Position numbers and translations under genes: made by a program
Shown here: piece by piece, positions 1 to 11,305 of the stretch
How positions within the stretch are numbered: position 1 is the stretch's first letter
How the letters are laid out: each line of letters starts with the position of its first letter
The notes under the pieces: generated by a model
Database searches by the model: none
What the model was told of the DNA's origin: nothing
What the model saw: the letters and a program-made list of their open reading frames with translations, nothing else
NCBI RefSeq assembly: GCF_024345795.1
Contig: NZ_JAGQBU010000022.1
Location: 1-44,547 of the forward strand
Length of the DNA: 44,547 bases
Reading direction: 5' to 3'
DNA from: Synechococcus sp. J7-Johnson
GTDB lineage: Bacteria > Cyanobacteriota > Cyanobacteriia > PCC-6307 > Cyanobiaceae

Positions 1-465
1 TCGACTGGCGAACGAGCCTGCTGCTGGAGCCCAGGCTGCCCGCCAATCAACTCATCAGTTTCTGGCCATCTTGCATGACTCTGACTATGCTGGCTTTGAA
101 TCTGCCGCGCAGCGGCTTAGTCCAACAAGCCCCTCGAGTGGTCAGGCCTCCATCTACTTTCTGCTGCGCCACCCTATGCTCCTTGCCTGCCACTCAGGGG
201 CAGCGTTAGGCAGTAACGCCATAAAAACGGACCCAAATTCTCGGAAACCCAAATGATCACTTCCAACACCCTCTATAGGGTCGTCCGGGTTCAGCATAAT
301 AACAAGACTGGCAGCGCTCATACAATCGAATTGGGAGTGCGGCAATACCTAGTTTGAGGTGGATGGGTCAGATCGAGCGGACTTCTTTGCTGACAGTGGG
401 GGCGGCTTGCTCAAAGATCCCTCTCTTTCAAGGCATGCTTTTCCTGATTTGGATCGGGGCGAGCC
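1..465. other. Gene-poor left edge, no recognisable gene
   Basis: No protein family can be recognised here on either strand. One plus-strand frame is open from the window edge to the stop at 254-256 and could be the tail of a gene cut by the edge, but its translation (ending SRKPK) resembles nothing I know. The stretch is visibly more AT-rich than the rest of the window. A CATAAT hexamer at 295-300 looks like a -10 box, but it has no convincing -35 and lies almost 200 bases before the next start. It may be degraded or transferred DNA, or simply the regulatory region of the next gene. Confidence 0.4.
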
Positions 466-489
466 TTGAGGCCTCGTCAGAATGACCCG

Positions 490-1650
490 ATGGCACGAAA
501 CCGAGCTTTCAACATCGATGTGGGCATCAGAGGTGTGCTGGTGGGCTGGGGCTCCGCCCTGGTTCTGGCACTGGGGTTCCCCGTTTCTGCCGGAGCGTTG
601 GCGCCAGTTTTGCGGGTGGGAGTGGTGGATGGGGCGCCTCCGTGCAGCTACCGGGACGCAGGTGCGTGGCGGGGGCTGGCAATTGATCTATGGAGCCGGA
701 TTGCCACGCGCGAGCGTCTTGCTTACGTGGTCACGGAGATGCCCTCGGTCCAGGAGATGTTGGAGGGCACCCGCGACGGCAGGCTGGATCTGGCGGTGGG
801 CTGCCTCAACGTGTCGCCTGATCGGCTGGAGCGTTACCGCTTCAGTCTTCCCTTCCAGGAGGATGGGTTGGCGGTGATGGTAGTGCAAAGCCGGCTTGAT
901 CTAGGCCGCTCATTCCTGGCTGCGCTGCTGACACCCGCGCTGCTGCAGCTGTTGGGCGGCTACCTGCTGGCGATTGCGCTTCTGGCGCTGCTGACCTGGA
1001 AAGTGGAGCGCTACCCCCAGCAGCCCCAGACCCTCAGCGACGGGCGCGTTCGCAGCTTCAGCAAAGTGTTCCAGGTGCTCGCGACCGGGCCGGGCAGCAA
1101 TACCCTCGTGGCAACCACCCGGGGGAACACCATCGTGCTGGTGGCCTACGTGGTGAGGATCGTCTCAGCCTCTCTGCTGGTGGGCTATCTGACCGTGAAT
1201 GTGGCACGGGAGGTGCAGGGCACGGCAAGCGGAGGGATCCGTTCCGAGTCAGATCTGCGCGGCCTGCGGGTGGGAGTGCGCAGCGGCACGGTGAGCGAAG
1301 CGTTGCTGAAGGAACTAAACGCCGCCAACACGGGCCCGAAGGTATCGATCCTGCCCCTGACCAGCATTCGTTCGGGGGTCGATCTTCTGGTTTCCAGGAG
1401 AGTCGATGCGTTGCTGGGCGACAACCTGCAGCTGAGCTATCTGTTGATCAATTCTCCGTTGAAAGGCTTTCTGCCAAGCCTGGCCCTGCAGGGCATTCGG
1501 CCTGAATCCCAGGCGTTTGTCTTTGCCCCTGGATTGCCTGAGGCCACTGCTCAACGGATTGATCTGGCGATCAGTGAACTAAAGCGCAGTGGCGTGGTGA
1601 GCTCCCTGCGACAACAAGCCACGACTGTTGTCAGTACCCCAACCCGCTGA
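490..1650 (+). CDS. GluR0-like receptor: solute-binding domain split by a two-helix membrane insert
   Basis: A 386-residue protein with the layout of prokaryotic ionotropic glutamate receptors. A signal peptide (about residues 1-38, ending near SAGALA) is followed by the first half of a type-3 solute-binding lobe, including a conserved ligand-contact region (SPDRLERYRFSLPF). A membrane helix spans about 140-170, a putative re-entrant loop about 188-212, and a second helix about 213-236. The binding fold then resumes with DLRGLRVGVRSGT and ALLGDN. In Synechocystis GluR0 the loop carries a TVGYG potassium filter. Here the equivalent stretch reads LATGPGSNT, so potassium selectivity is not supported. 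The ATG at 490 is preferred to the in-frame TTG at 466. It may be a ligand-gated channel of altered selectivity or a non-conducting sensor. The architecture is fairly secure; the function is not. The gene stands alone and converges on the glycosyltransferase gene. Confidence 0.8.
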   Translation: MARNRAFNIDVGIRGVLVGWGSALVLALGFPVSAGALAPVLRVGVVDGAPPCSYRDAGAWRGLAIDLWSRIATRERLAYVVTEMPSVQEMLEGTRDGRLDLAVGCLNVSPDRLERYRFSLPFQEDGLAVMVVQSRLDLGRSFLAALLTPALLQLLGGYLLAIALLALLTWKVERYPQQPQTLSDGRVRSFSKVFQVLATGPGSNTLVATTRGNTIVLVAYVVRIVSASLLVGYLTVNVAREVQGTASGGIRSESDLRGLRVGVRSGTVSEALLKELNAANTGPKVSILPLTSIRSGVDLLVSRRVDALLGDNLQLSYLLINSPLKGFLPSLALQGIRPESQAFVFAPGLPEATAQRIDLAISELKRSGVVSSLRQQATTVVSTPTR

Positions 1651-1722
1651 ATCGATCAGCCACGTCCAAAAGTCTTGCTTTGCTCAGCCCGATTTCTCCC
1701 CGCAAACCTCTGCTGAGCGCAG

Positions 1723-2823
1723 CTAAGGAGTGTTCCACACGAAGCGTGATGACGCCGCATAGTTCCACACGAACACCACCAGAATGCCGGCTAGTTGTGC
1801 CCAGAAGGTGTTGCGGGACACCAGGTTGTAAAACGTGGAGGCCACGCCCACATTGGCAAGCACCGGCAGGGAGGCCACCAGCAGGAACTTGAGCAGGCCC
1901 TTCAGCAGCGCTGTTCCCTGTTGGCGTTGGAAGCGGAAGGTGAGTGCGTTGTTGATCAGGTAATTGGAGCTGGCAGCCACCACCACCGCAATCGGCAGTG
2001 CTTGCTTGAAGACCAGCCCCGCGGTGCCCATCAGCGCCTGTACCACCAGCATCTGAACCGCCACTCCGCTCAGGCCCACCAGGGCGAAGCTGATGGCTCG
2101 GCGGGGAATCGAGCGCAGCAGCAGGGTGTGCAGAATTGACACCCCCAGATCCCAGACGATCGCCAGATCCAGCTTGGAATCACCAGCCACCCGGGCCTGG
2201 AAGTGCAGGGGAATTTCACTCACCCGCAGTGAACCGCGGCTGATCGAGAGCAGTTCGTAGAGAAATTTGAATCCATTCACATCCACCCGCCGCACATAGC
2301 GCAGGGCGGCCTCGGGCCGCAGGGCAAAGAAGCCGCTCATGTAATCCGTGAGCCGGCGGTAGCCCGGAAGGCTGAAGCGGGCAATGGTGTTGGCCCAGGT
2401 GGAGTTGCGGGTCCGCTTCTCACTCAGGCCATGAATGGCCGCCTCGGCGTGGAAGCGGCTGCCCACCACCAGATCGCTGCCGCTGCTCAGGAGAGCCTCA
2501 ACAGCGGCTTCCACCGCAGCAGGCTCGTGCTGGCCGTCGCAGTCCATGACCACGATCACATCGCCGGTGGCATCGAGAATGCCCTCCTTTATGGCGCTGG
2601 CCAGGCCGGCGCGCCCCACCCGGCGGATCAGGCGCACACCGGCCTGGCCATGGGCCAGCTGTTTGACCAGATCCGCTGTGCCGTCAGCCGAGTCGTCGTC
2701 CACGAAGAGCACTTCAAGATCGAAGCGTTGCTTCAGTGGCAGCAGTTCCTCCAGGATCCTGGCGACGTTCTGCCGTTCGTTGTAAGTCGGCAGAACGATC
2801 GACAGGCGTTCCGGGGTGTCCAT
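1723..2823 (-). CDS. Family 2 glycosyltransferase with C-terminal GtrA domain (polyprenyl-phosphate sugar synthase type)
   Basis: A 366-residue protein. Residues 1 to about 230 are a GT-A fold glycosyltransferase of the dolichol-phosphate-mannose-synthase type: SIVLPTYNERQNV at the start, the metal/nucleotide site VDDDSADGT, then VMDCDGQHEP and VVGSRFH. Residues from about 240 to the end form a four-helix GtrA-like membrane domain. Enzymes of this type transfer a hexose from a nucleotide sugar to polyprenyl phosphate at the inner membrane face, giving a lipid-linked donor for envelope or protein glycosylation. The fused layout is known from Pyrococcus furiosus DPM synthase. The sugar cannot be read from sequence. 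The start lies 35 bases after the transketolase stop on the same strand, so co-transcription is possible. Confidence 0.85.
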   Translation of the reverse strand: MDTPERLSIVLPTYNERQNVARILEELLPLKQRFDLEVLFVDDDSADGTADLVKQLAHGQAGVRLIRRVGRAGLASAIKEGILDATGDVIVVMDCDGQHEPAAVEAAVEALLSSGSDLVVGSRFHAEAAIHGLSEKRTRNSTWANTIARFSLPGYRRLTDYMSGFFALRPEAALRYVRRVDVNGFKFLYELLSISRGSLRVSEIPLHFQARVAGDSKLDLAIVWDLGVSILHTLLLRSIPRRAISFALVGLSGVAVQMLVVQALMGTAGLVFKQALPIAVVVAASSNYLINNALTFRFQRQQGTALLKGLLKFLLVASLPVLANVGVASTFYNLVSRNTFWAQLAGILVVFVWNYAASSRFVWNTP

Positions 2824-2858
2824 TGGCCCTGAACCCTGGCTTGTGGAGGGGGGGGTGC

Positions 2859-4871
<2,013 letters not shown>

Positions 4872-4936
4872 GGTTGGGGGGAGGAGTGGGGGGAGTGAGG
4901 CGTTCCGGGCGGCCCAGAGCTGGCAGTGCCAGCTCT

Positions 4937-6190
4937 TCAGCGCATCCGACGGAAGGCAAGGCAGACGTTGTGACCGCCAAACCCGAACGAATTCGAGAGC
5001 ACGACGTTCAGTTTCTGTTCCCGCGCCTGATTGGGCACGACATCCAGATCACAGGCCGGATCCGGATTTTGGTAATTGATGGTAGGTGGTACGAGGTTGT
5101 GGCCTATCGCCAGGACGGCGGCCACGGCCTCGATCCCACCGCTGCCGCCGAGCAGGTGACCGGTCATCGACTTGGTCGAACTGACGGGAATCCGGTACGC
5201 GTGCTCGCCCAGAGCTGCCTTGATCGCCGCGGTCTCGTTGCTGTCGTTGGCCTGGGTGCTGGTGCCGTGGGCATTGACGTAGTCGACCTGCTCTGGCTCC
5301 ACCCGGGCATCGGCCATGGCCAGCCGCATCGCTTCGGCGCCACCGAGGCCCCCTGGAGTCGGGGAGGTGATGTGATGAGCGTCACAGGTCATGCCGTAGC
5401 CCACCACCTCGGCCAGGATCTCGACCCCGCGGGCGCGGGCATTCTCCAGGCTTTCGAGCACCAGGATTCCTGCGCCCTCACCGATCACGAAGCCGTTGCG
5501 TTCGGCGTCGAAGGGGCGGCTGGCGGTGGCGGGGTCGTCGTTGCGGAAGGAGAGGGCCTTGGCACTGGCGAAGCCAGCCACCCCCAGGGGAGTGATCGCC
5601 GACTCAGCTCCGCCGCACACCATGGCGTCGGCCAGGCCGAGCTGGATCAGGCGGAAGGCATCGCCGATGGCATTGGATCCAGCGGCGCAGGCCGTGGATA
5701 CAGCGCTGCTGGGACCCTTGGCCCCGAGCGCGATGGCGGTCAGCCCGGCCGCCATGTTCGGAATCATCATCGGCACGCAGAACGGGCTGACCCGGTCCGG
5801 TCCCCGGTCGGCGAGCACATGGGCCTGGCTTTCCATCATCAGCAATCCGCCCACACCGGAGCCGATCGCCACACCGATGCGGTGCTGCGTGCTCTCGTCG
5901 ATCAGGAGTTGCGCCTGCTCAACCGCCTGCTTGGAGGCCACGACACCGAACTGACAGAAACGGTCCCAGCGCTTGGTCTCCTTGCGATCCAGCACATCGC
6001 TTGGATCGAAGTTCTTCACCTCGGCCGCGAATCGGCAGGCATGCCGTGAGGCATCAAACAGAGTGATCGGCGCCACCCCGTTAGAGCCGAGCCGCAACCC
6101 GTCCCAGTACTGGGAGACGTCGTTGCCGATCGGTGTGACCGCGCCGAGGCCCGTGACCACGACACGGCGGAGACCCTCCACCATCGACAC
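4937..6190 (-). CDS. fabF: 3-oxoacyl-[acyl-carrier-protein] synthase II
   Basis: A 417-residue condensing enzyme that elongates acyl chains on acyl carrier protein in fatty-acid synthesis. The catalytic triad is visible: nucleophile Cys in [13 protein letters not shown], first His in [14 protein letters not shown], second His in [13 protein letters not shown]. The start [15 protein letters not shown] and the end NSFGFGGHN are typical of the family. The gene begins 2 bases after the acpP stop, so the two are almost certainly co-transcribed and probably translationally coupled. Confidence 0.97.
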   Translation of the reverse strand: MSMVEGLRRVVVTGLGAVTPIGNDVSQYWDGLRLGSNGVAPITLFDASRHACRFAAEVKNFDPSDVLDRKETKRWDRFCQFGVVASKQAVEQAQLLIDESTQHRIGVAIGSGVGGLLMMESQAHVLADRGPDRVSPFCVPMMIPNMAAGLTAIALGAKGPSSAVSTACAAGSNAIGDAFRLIQLGLADAMVCGGAESAITPLGVAGFASAKALSFRNDDPATASRPFDAERNGFVIGEGAGILVLESLENARARGVEILAEVVGYGMTCDAHHITSPTPGGLGGAEAMRLAMADARVEPEQVDYVNAHGTSTQANDSNETAAIKAALGEHAYRIPVSSTKSMTGHLLGGSGGIEAVAAVLAIGHNLVPPTINYQNPDPACDLDVVPNQAREQKLNVVLSNSFGFGGHNVCLAFRRMR

Positions 6191-6192
6191 CC

Positions 6193-6435
6193 TCAGGCCT
6201 GCTTATCCAGGATGTACTTGACGGCGTCACCGACGGTGGTGATGCCTTCGGCCGACTCGTCTGGGATTTCGATGTCGAAGGCCTCTTCCAGGGCCATGAC
6301 CAGTTCCACCGTGTCGAGCGAGTCCGCGCCCAGATCATTCTGGAAATTCGACTCCGGCTTCACTTCAGCGGCATCGACGCTGAGCTGCTCGGCAACGATC
6401 GAACGGACTTTCTCGAAGATCGCTTCCTGTGACAT
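6193..6435 (-). CDS. acpP: Acyl carrier protein
   Basis: An 80-residue acidic protein that carries growing acyl chains on a phosphopantetheine arm. The attachment serine is in the motif [12 protein letters not shown], and the helices before and after ([27 protein letters not shown]) are standard. It is the first gene of a minus-strand unit acpP-fabF-tkt, transcribed away from psaC across a 148-base intergenic region that should hold both promoters. Confidence 0.97.
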   Translation of the reverse strand: MSQEAIFEKVRSIVAEQLSVDAAEVKPESNFQNDLGADSLDTVELVMALEEAFDIEIPDESAEGITTVGDAVKYILDKQA

Positions 6436-6523
6436 GGCCGGTGTGAGGGAGGCCGCATCCTACGGGTCGCCCTGAACGCCTCCCTGGTCCGTATGAAAAA
6501 GGGTGACGGCCTGAGGCCACTGA

Positions 6524-6829
<306 letters not shown>

Positions 6830-6855
6830 GGCCTGCACCCGCTCTGAGCACGTCC

Positions 6856-6880
6856 GCCCGGCTTGTCCGGGCTTTTTTTT
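6856..6880 (+). terminator. Intrinsic terminator of psaC
   Basis: A GCCCGG/CCGGGC 6-bp stem with a 5-base loop is followed by eight T residues. It lies just downstream of the psaC stop and separates this highly expressed gene from glmS. Confidence 0.92.
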
Positions 6881-6977
6881 GGCCGCCGGCATCGCTCACT
6901 CCTTCCGCCGCAATGCCGGCGGGCTAGGCGCGCGGGCGGTGATCCTTTAGAAACAGCCGAAGTCCGGCCCATCAGCC

Positions 6978-8903
6978 ATGTGCGGCATCGTTGCGGTCAT
7001 CGGCTCCCGTGAGGCGGCTCCCCTGCTGCTGGAGGGTCTGCGCCAGCTCGAATACCGCGGCTACGACTCCGCTGGCATCGCCACCGTCCAGGCGCCGGAG
7101 CCCGGCAGCGGCCACCTGTCCGGGCGTCTCACCCTGCTGCGGGCCGAGGGCAAGCTCGTCAACCTCACGGGCCGCTATGAGGCCCAGGGGGCCCTGGGTC
7201 ACTGCGGCATCGGCCACACCCGCTGGGCCACCCATGGCAAGCCGGAGGAGCGCAACGCCCACCCCCATCTCGATGGCAGCGGCAGTCTTGCCGTGGTTCA
7301 GAACGGCATCATCGAGAACCACCGTCTGCTCAGGGAGTCGCTGCAGGCGGAAGGAGTTCACTTCCGCTCCGACACCGACACCGAAGTGATCCCTCACCTG
7401 GTGGCCCGGAAGCTCGGGGAGCTTCAGCGCTCGGGCAGCCAGCCTTCGCCGCAGCTGTTGCTCCAGGCGGTGCAGCAGGTGCTGCCCCAGCTGCACGGGG
7501 CCTATGCCCTGGCGGTGGTCTGGGCCGATACGCCCGGAGCGGTGGTGGTGGCCCGCCGCCAGGCGCCGCTGGTGATCGGTCTGGGGGAGGGGGAATTCCT
7601 CTGCGCCAGCGACACTCCTGCCCTGGCGGGCTTCACCCGCACCATCCTTCCTCTTGAAGACGGCGAAACGGCCCTGCTCACCCCGCTGGGCATCGAGCTC
7701 TATGGGCCGGCGGCTGAGCGGGTGCAGCGCGCCCCCAGCCTGCTGCAGGGCACCGAGCACGTGGCGGACAAGCGCAGCTTCCGCCACTTCATGCATAAGG
7801 AGATCCACGAGCAGCCCGAGACGGCGGCGCTCTGGGTGGCCCGCCATCTGCCCACCGAGTCGCCGGGAGTGCCCGGCACCCCGTCGCTGGTGGCCCTGCC
7901 GCTTCAGGATCAGCTCTTCGACGGGGTGGAGCGGATCCAGATCCTGGCCTGCGGCACCAGTCGCCATGCTGCCCAGGTGGGGGCCTATCTGCTGGAGCAG
8001 CTCGCAGGACTGCCCACCGCGGTGCACTACGCCAGTGAATTCCGCTACGCGCCACCGCCGCTGGCGCCCCACACCCTCACCATCGGCGTGACCCAGTCGG
8101 GTGAGACCGCCGACACCCTGGCGGCGCTGCAGATGGAGCAGAAGCGCCGGGAGCTGATCGCTGATCCGGCTTTTGCTCCCCGACTGCTGGGCATCACCAA
8201 CCGGCCGGAGAGCTCCCTGGGCCGGCTGGTGCCCCACCTGCTCGACATCGGCGCCGGCATAGAGGTGGGCGTGGCCGCCACCAAGACCTTCCTAGGTCAG
8301 CTGCTCGCCTTCTACGGCCTAGCCCTCTCATTCGCCGAGCGCCGCTCCAGCCGCTCCCCGGCCCAGCTGCTCGAGCTGGTGGCCGGGCTGCGGGCCCTGC
8401 CCGCCCAGCTGCAGACCCTGCTGGAAGAGCAGGATCTGCTCTGCGCCGAGCTGGCCCACCAGTTCGCCGACACCCAGGATGTGATCTTTCTGGGCCGTGG
8501 CATCAACTTCCCGATCGCCCTGGAAGGGGCCCTGAAGCTCAAGGAGATCAGCTACATCCATGCAGAGGGCTATCCGGCCGGTGAGATGAAGCACGGCCCC
8601 ATCGCCCTGCTCGACGCCCGGGTGCCGGTGGTGTCGATCGCGGTGCCCGGCACTGTTTTCGACAAGGTGCTCTCCAACGCCCAGGAGGCGAAGGCGCGCG
8701 ATGCCCGGCTGATCGGCGTGGCCCCACGCGGCCCCGACACGGAGATCTTCGATGTGCTGTTGCCGGTGCCTGAGGTGGATGAGCTGCTCAGCCCCCTGTT
8801 GACAGTGATTCCGATGCAACTTCTCTCTTACCATATCGCCGCCCACCGCGGCCTTGATGTGGATCAACCTCGCAATCTGGCCAAGAGCGTCACCGTGGAG
8901 TGA
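6978..8903 (+). CDS. glmS: Glutamine-fructose-6-phosphate aminotransferase (isomerizing)
   Basis: A 641-residue enzyme that makes glucosamine-6-phosphate from fructose-6-phosphate and glutamine, the entry to UDP-GlcNAc for peptidoglycan and lipopolysaccharide. The N-terminal glutaminase domain starts MCGIVAVIG, where Cys2 is the nucleophile once Met is removed; LEYRGYDSAG and the GHTRWATHG loop follow. Two SIS sugar-isomerase domains hold ILACGTSRHA, TQSGETADT and the EGYPAGEMKHGP loop. The C-terminal tail DQPRNLAKSVTVE is diagnostic. About 97 bases separate the psaC terminator region from the start. No glmS ribozyme is apparent in that short leader. Confidence 0.97.
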   Translation: MCGIVAVIGSREAAPLLLEGLRQLEYRGYDSAGIATVQAPEPGSGHLSGRLTLLRAEGKLVNLTGRYEAQGALGHCGIGHTRWATHGKPEERNAHPHLDGSGSLAVVQNGIIENHRLLRESLQAEGVHFRSDTDTEVIPHLVARKLGELQRSGSQPSPQLLLQAVQQVLPQLHGAYALAVVWADTPGAVVVARRQAPLVIGLGEGEFLCASDTPALAGFTRTILPLEDGETALLTPLGIELYGPAAERVQRAPSLLQGTEHVADKRSFRHFMHKEIHEQPETAALWVARHLPTESPGVPGTPSLVALPLQDQLFDGVERIQILACGTSRHAAQVGAYLLEQLAGLPTAVHYASEFRYAPPPLAPHTLTIGVTQSGETADTLAALQMEQKRRELIADPAFAPRLLGITNRPESSLGRLVPHLLDIGAGIEVGVAATKTFLGQLLAFYGLALSFAERRSSRSPAQLLELVAGLRALPAQLQTLLEEQDLLCAELAHQFADTQDVIFLGRGINFPIALEGALKLKEISYIHAEGYPAGEMKHGPIALLDARVPVVSIAVPGTVFDKVLSNAQEAKARDARLIGVAPRGPDTEIFDVLLPVPEVDELLSPLLTVIPMQLLSYHIAAHRGLDVDQPRNLAKSVTVE

Positions 8904-8932
8904 ACCCCTACCCGCCCGCTGCTCTTCTTCCC

Positions 8933-10195
8933 ATGCGCCTGCTCGTTCTGCTGCTGGCCTTGCTGGCGCTGTTGGCCTTTTTCGCCGCAAGCGAGTTCGC
9001 CCTGATTCACCTGCGGCCCAGCCGGGTCAAGGTGCTCGCCGCCGACGGTCACGGCGGCGCCCTCTCGGCGGAGCGGCTGCAGCAGCGCCTGCGCCGGGTG
9101 CTGGTCGCCACCCAGCTGGGGGCGGCCCTGGCCATGGTGGCCCTCGGCTGGGGTGGCCGCGGTCTGGCGGTGCGGCTCGATCCTGGGGCCGAGCGCCTCT
9201 GGGTCGATGTGCTGGTGTTTCTGGCCCTGGTGGGGCTGGCCACAGTCGTCGGTGGCGTGGCGCCCAAGGCCTGGGTGATGCACCGACCGGAGAGCTCGGC
9301 CCTGCAGCTTGCACCCTTGCTGGAGTGGGTGATCCGCACCCTCTGGCCCCTGGTGATTCTGGTGGAGCGTTTCGCCAATGGACTGCTGCGCCTGCTGGGG
9401 CTGCCCCGCAACTGGGATGAGCTGGTGCCCGCCCTCTCCGCCGGCGAGCTGGAAACCCTGATTGAATCCAACAGCGTCACCGGTCTGCTTCCGGATGAGC
9501 GCAGCATCCTCGAAGGGGTGTTCTCGTTGCGGGACACCCAGGTGCGTGAGGTGATGGTGCCCCGTTCCGGCATGGTCACCCTGCCTCTGGAAGTGACCTT
9601 CGCCGAGCTGATGGAGGTTGTGCACGCCACCGCCCATGCCCGTTTCCCCGTCATCGGTCAGTCGCTTGATGACGTGCGCGGTGTGCTGGACCTGCGCCGC
9701 CTGGCCGAACCGATTGCCAAGGGCCTCCTGCAGGGCGACACTCCCCTGGCTCCCTACATCACCCCGGTGGCGCGGGTGCAGGAAACGGTGTCCCTGGCGG
9801 TGCTGCTGCCGCTGATCCGCAGCGGCCAGCCCCTGCTGGTGGTGGTGGATGAACATGGCGGCACCGAGGGCCTGGTCACCGTCGCCGACCTCACCAGCGA
9901 GATCGTCGGCGATGAGGACGATCTGATCACCATCCGCCAGAACCTGCAGCGGCTGCAGGACGACACCTGGCTGGTGGCCGGCGATCTGGAGATCTTCGAG
10001 CTCAACCGCCAGCTCAATCTCTCCCTGCCGGAGGCCGACGGCCATCACACCCTGGCGGGCTTCATGCTGGAGCGGCTGCAGCACATCCCGGCCCCCGGCG
10101 AGAGCCTGCGCTGGAAGGGGCACCAGTTCGAGATCAGCGCCATGGACGGCCCCCGCATCGAGCGGGTTCAGATCACCCGTCGCGCCTCCGACTGA
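8933..10195 (+). CDS. CNNM/CorC-type membrane protein with CBS domains
   Basis: About 420 residues: an N-terminal DUF21/CNNM transmembrane domain (hydrophobic run LLVLLLALLALLAFFAASEF, then two more hydrophobic stretches to about residue 150), a CBS pair (VREVMVPRSGMVTLP; LLVVVDEHGGTEGLVT) and a C-terminal CorC/HlyC transporter-associated domain. Relatives take part in magnesium or cobalt efflux and were historically called haemolysin-like. The substrate here is unknown. A GTG at 8900 would overlap the glmS stop by 4 bases (GTGA), giving 431 residues and translational coupling. I prefer the ATG at 8933, which begins directly at the first membrane helix. Confidence 0.88.
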   Translation: MRLLVLLLALLALLAFFAASEFALIHLRPSRVKVLAADGHGGALSAERLQQRLRRVLVATQLGAALAMVALGWGGRGLAVRLDPGAERLWVDVLVFLALVGLATVVGGVAPKAWVMHRPESSALQLAPLLEWVIRTLWPLVILVERFANGLLRLLGLPRNWDELVPALSAGELETLIESNSVTGLLPDERSILEGVFSLRDTQVREVMVPRSGMVTLPLEVTFAELMEVVHATAHARFPVIGQSLDDVRGVLDLRRLAEPIAKGLLQGDTPLAPYITPVARVQETVSLAVLLPLIRSGQPLLVVVDEHGGTEGLVTVADLTSEIVGDEDDLITIRQNLQRLQDDTWLVAGDLEIFELNRQLNLSLPEADGHHTLAGFMLERLQHIPAPGESLRWKGHQFEISAMDGPRIERVQITRRASD

Positions 10196-10240
10196 GACGA
10201 CTCCTCACCAGCGCTGGAGCCGCCGGAGCGGATGATCATT

Positions 10241-10246
10241 GATAAT
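10241..10246 (+). promoter_or_regulatory. Possible -10 box of the Gfo/Idh gene
   Basis: GATAAT, five of six matches to the sigma-70 consensus, preceded by T. There is no good -35. It lies 51 bases before the ATG at 10298 and downstream of the alternative start at 10232, so if real it supports the later start. Confidence 0.3.
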
Positions 10247-10297
10247 GCCTGGACTGGAGCGGCTGGAGATCACGTTGGCGGGTGTGCTGGTGCGGCG

Positions 10298-11305
10298 ATG
10301 AGCAGCGATCCCATCACCCCGGTCAAGGTGGGGGTCATCGGCATCGGCAACATGGGATGGCACCACGCCAGAGTCCTGAGCCTGCTGCGGGACGCCGAGC
10401 TGGTGGGGGTGGCGGATCCCGATCAACGTCGCGGTCAGCTGGCAGTTGAGCAATTCGGCTGCCGTTGGTTCGAGAACTTCGACGACCTGCTCCCCGAGGT
10501 CGAGGCGGTCTGCATCGCCGTTCCCACCCTGCTTCACCACCGGGTTGGCATGGCCTGCCTCCAGGCCGGCCTGCATGTGCTGATCGAGAAGCCGATCGCC
10601 GCCAGCCAGGAGGAGGCCAGCGAATTGATTCAGGCCGCGGAACTGGCGGGGCGCCAGCTTCAGGTGGGCCATATCGAGCGCTTCAACCCCGCCTTTCGCG
10701 AACTGCTCAAGGTGGTGGCGAACGAGGAAGTGGTGGTGCTGGAGGCACGCCGTCACAGCCCCCATGCCGACCGAGCCAACGATGTGTCGGTGGTGCTTGA
10801 TCTGATGATCCACGACATCGACCTCGTGCTTGAGCTCGCCGGCTCCCAGGTGGTGCGGCTGGCGGCGGCGGGCGGGCGCAGTTCCGACGGCCCGATCGAT
10901 TACGTCAATGCCACCCTCGGTTTCAGCAATGGGGTGGTGGCTAGCCTCACGGCCAGCAAGATGGCCCACCGCAAGATCCGCAGCCTCAGCGCCCATTGCC
11001 GCGCCAGCCTGGTGGAAACCGATTTCCTCAACCGCCGGCTGCACATCCACCGCCGCGCCCACGAGTGGGTGTCTGCTGACCACGGAGAATTGCTCTATCG
11101 CAACGATGGCTTCATCGAGGAAGTGAGCACCACCTCGATCGAGCCGCTCTATGCCGAGCTGGAACACTTCCTGCTCTGCCTGCGTGGCCGCGAGGTTCCA
11201 GCCGTAGATGGCCAGCAGGCCTCCAGGGCCCTGATGCTGGCCAACCTGATCGAGCTGGCGGTGGATCAGCCCTCGCTCTGCATGGCCCTCGACGCACCCA
11301 TCTGA
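10298..11305 (+). CDS. Gfo/Idh/MocA family NAD(P)-dependent oxidoreductase
   Basis: A 335-residue sugar-dehydrogenase-type protein. The N-terminal Rossmann fold carries VGVIGIGNMGWHHARVL. The family's catalytic lysine lies in IEKPIAAS, and VGHIERFNPAFREL with the HDIDLVLEL helix lines the C-terminal substrate domain. These motifs are closest in style to UDP-N-acetylglucosamine 3-dehydrogenases (WlbA type), but the substrate cannot be assigned. The ATG at 10298 (MSSDPITPVK) is preferred over the in-frame ATG at 10232, whose extra 22 residues lie outside the fold. The 3' end overlaps the convergent GH15-like gene by 40 bases. Confidence 0.85.
   Translation: MSSDPITPVKVGVIGIGNMGWHHARVLSLLRDAELVGVADPDQRRGQLAVEQFGCRWFENFDDLLPEVEAVCIAVPTLLHHRVGMACLQAGLHVLIEKPIAASQEEASELIQAAELAGRQLQVGHIERFNPAFRELLKVVANEEVVVLEARRHSPHADRANDVSVVLDLMIHDIDLVLELAGSQVVRLAAAGGRSSDGPIDYVNATLGFSNGVVASLTASKMAHRKIRSLSAHCRASLVETDFLNRRLHIHRRAHEWVSADHGELLYRNDGFIEEVSTTSIEPLYAELEHFLLCLRGREVPAVDGQQASRALMLANLIELAVDQPSLCMALDAPI

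Noticed and set aside
6881-6977. Possible glmS ribozyme in the glmS leader
   Set aside because: The gap is under 100 bases with no ribozyme-like core, and cyanobacteria are not known to use it.
10199-10212. Yfr1-like ACTCCTCAC motif
   Set aside because: It matches only part of the Yfr1 core, with no flanking hairpins or T-tract terminator, and not in the usual Yfr1 gene context.
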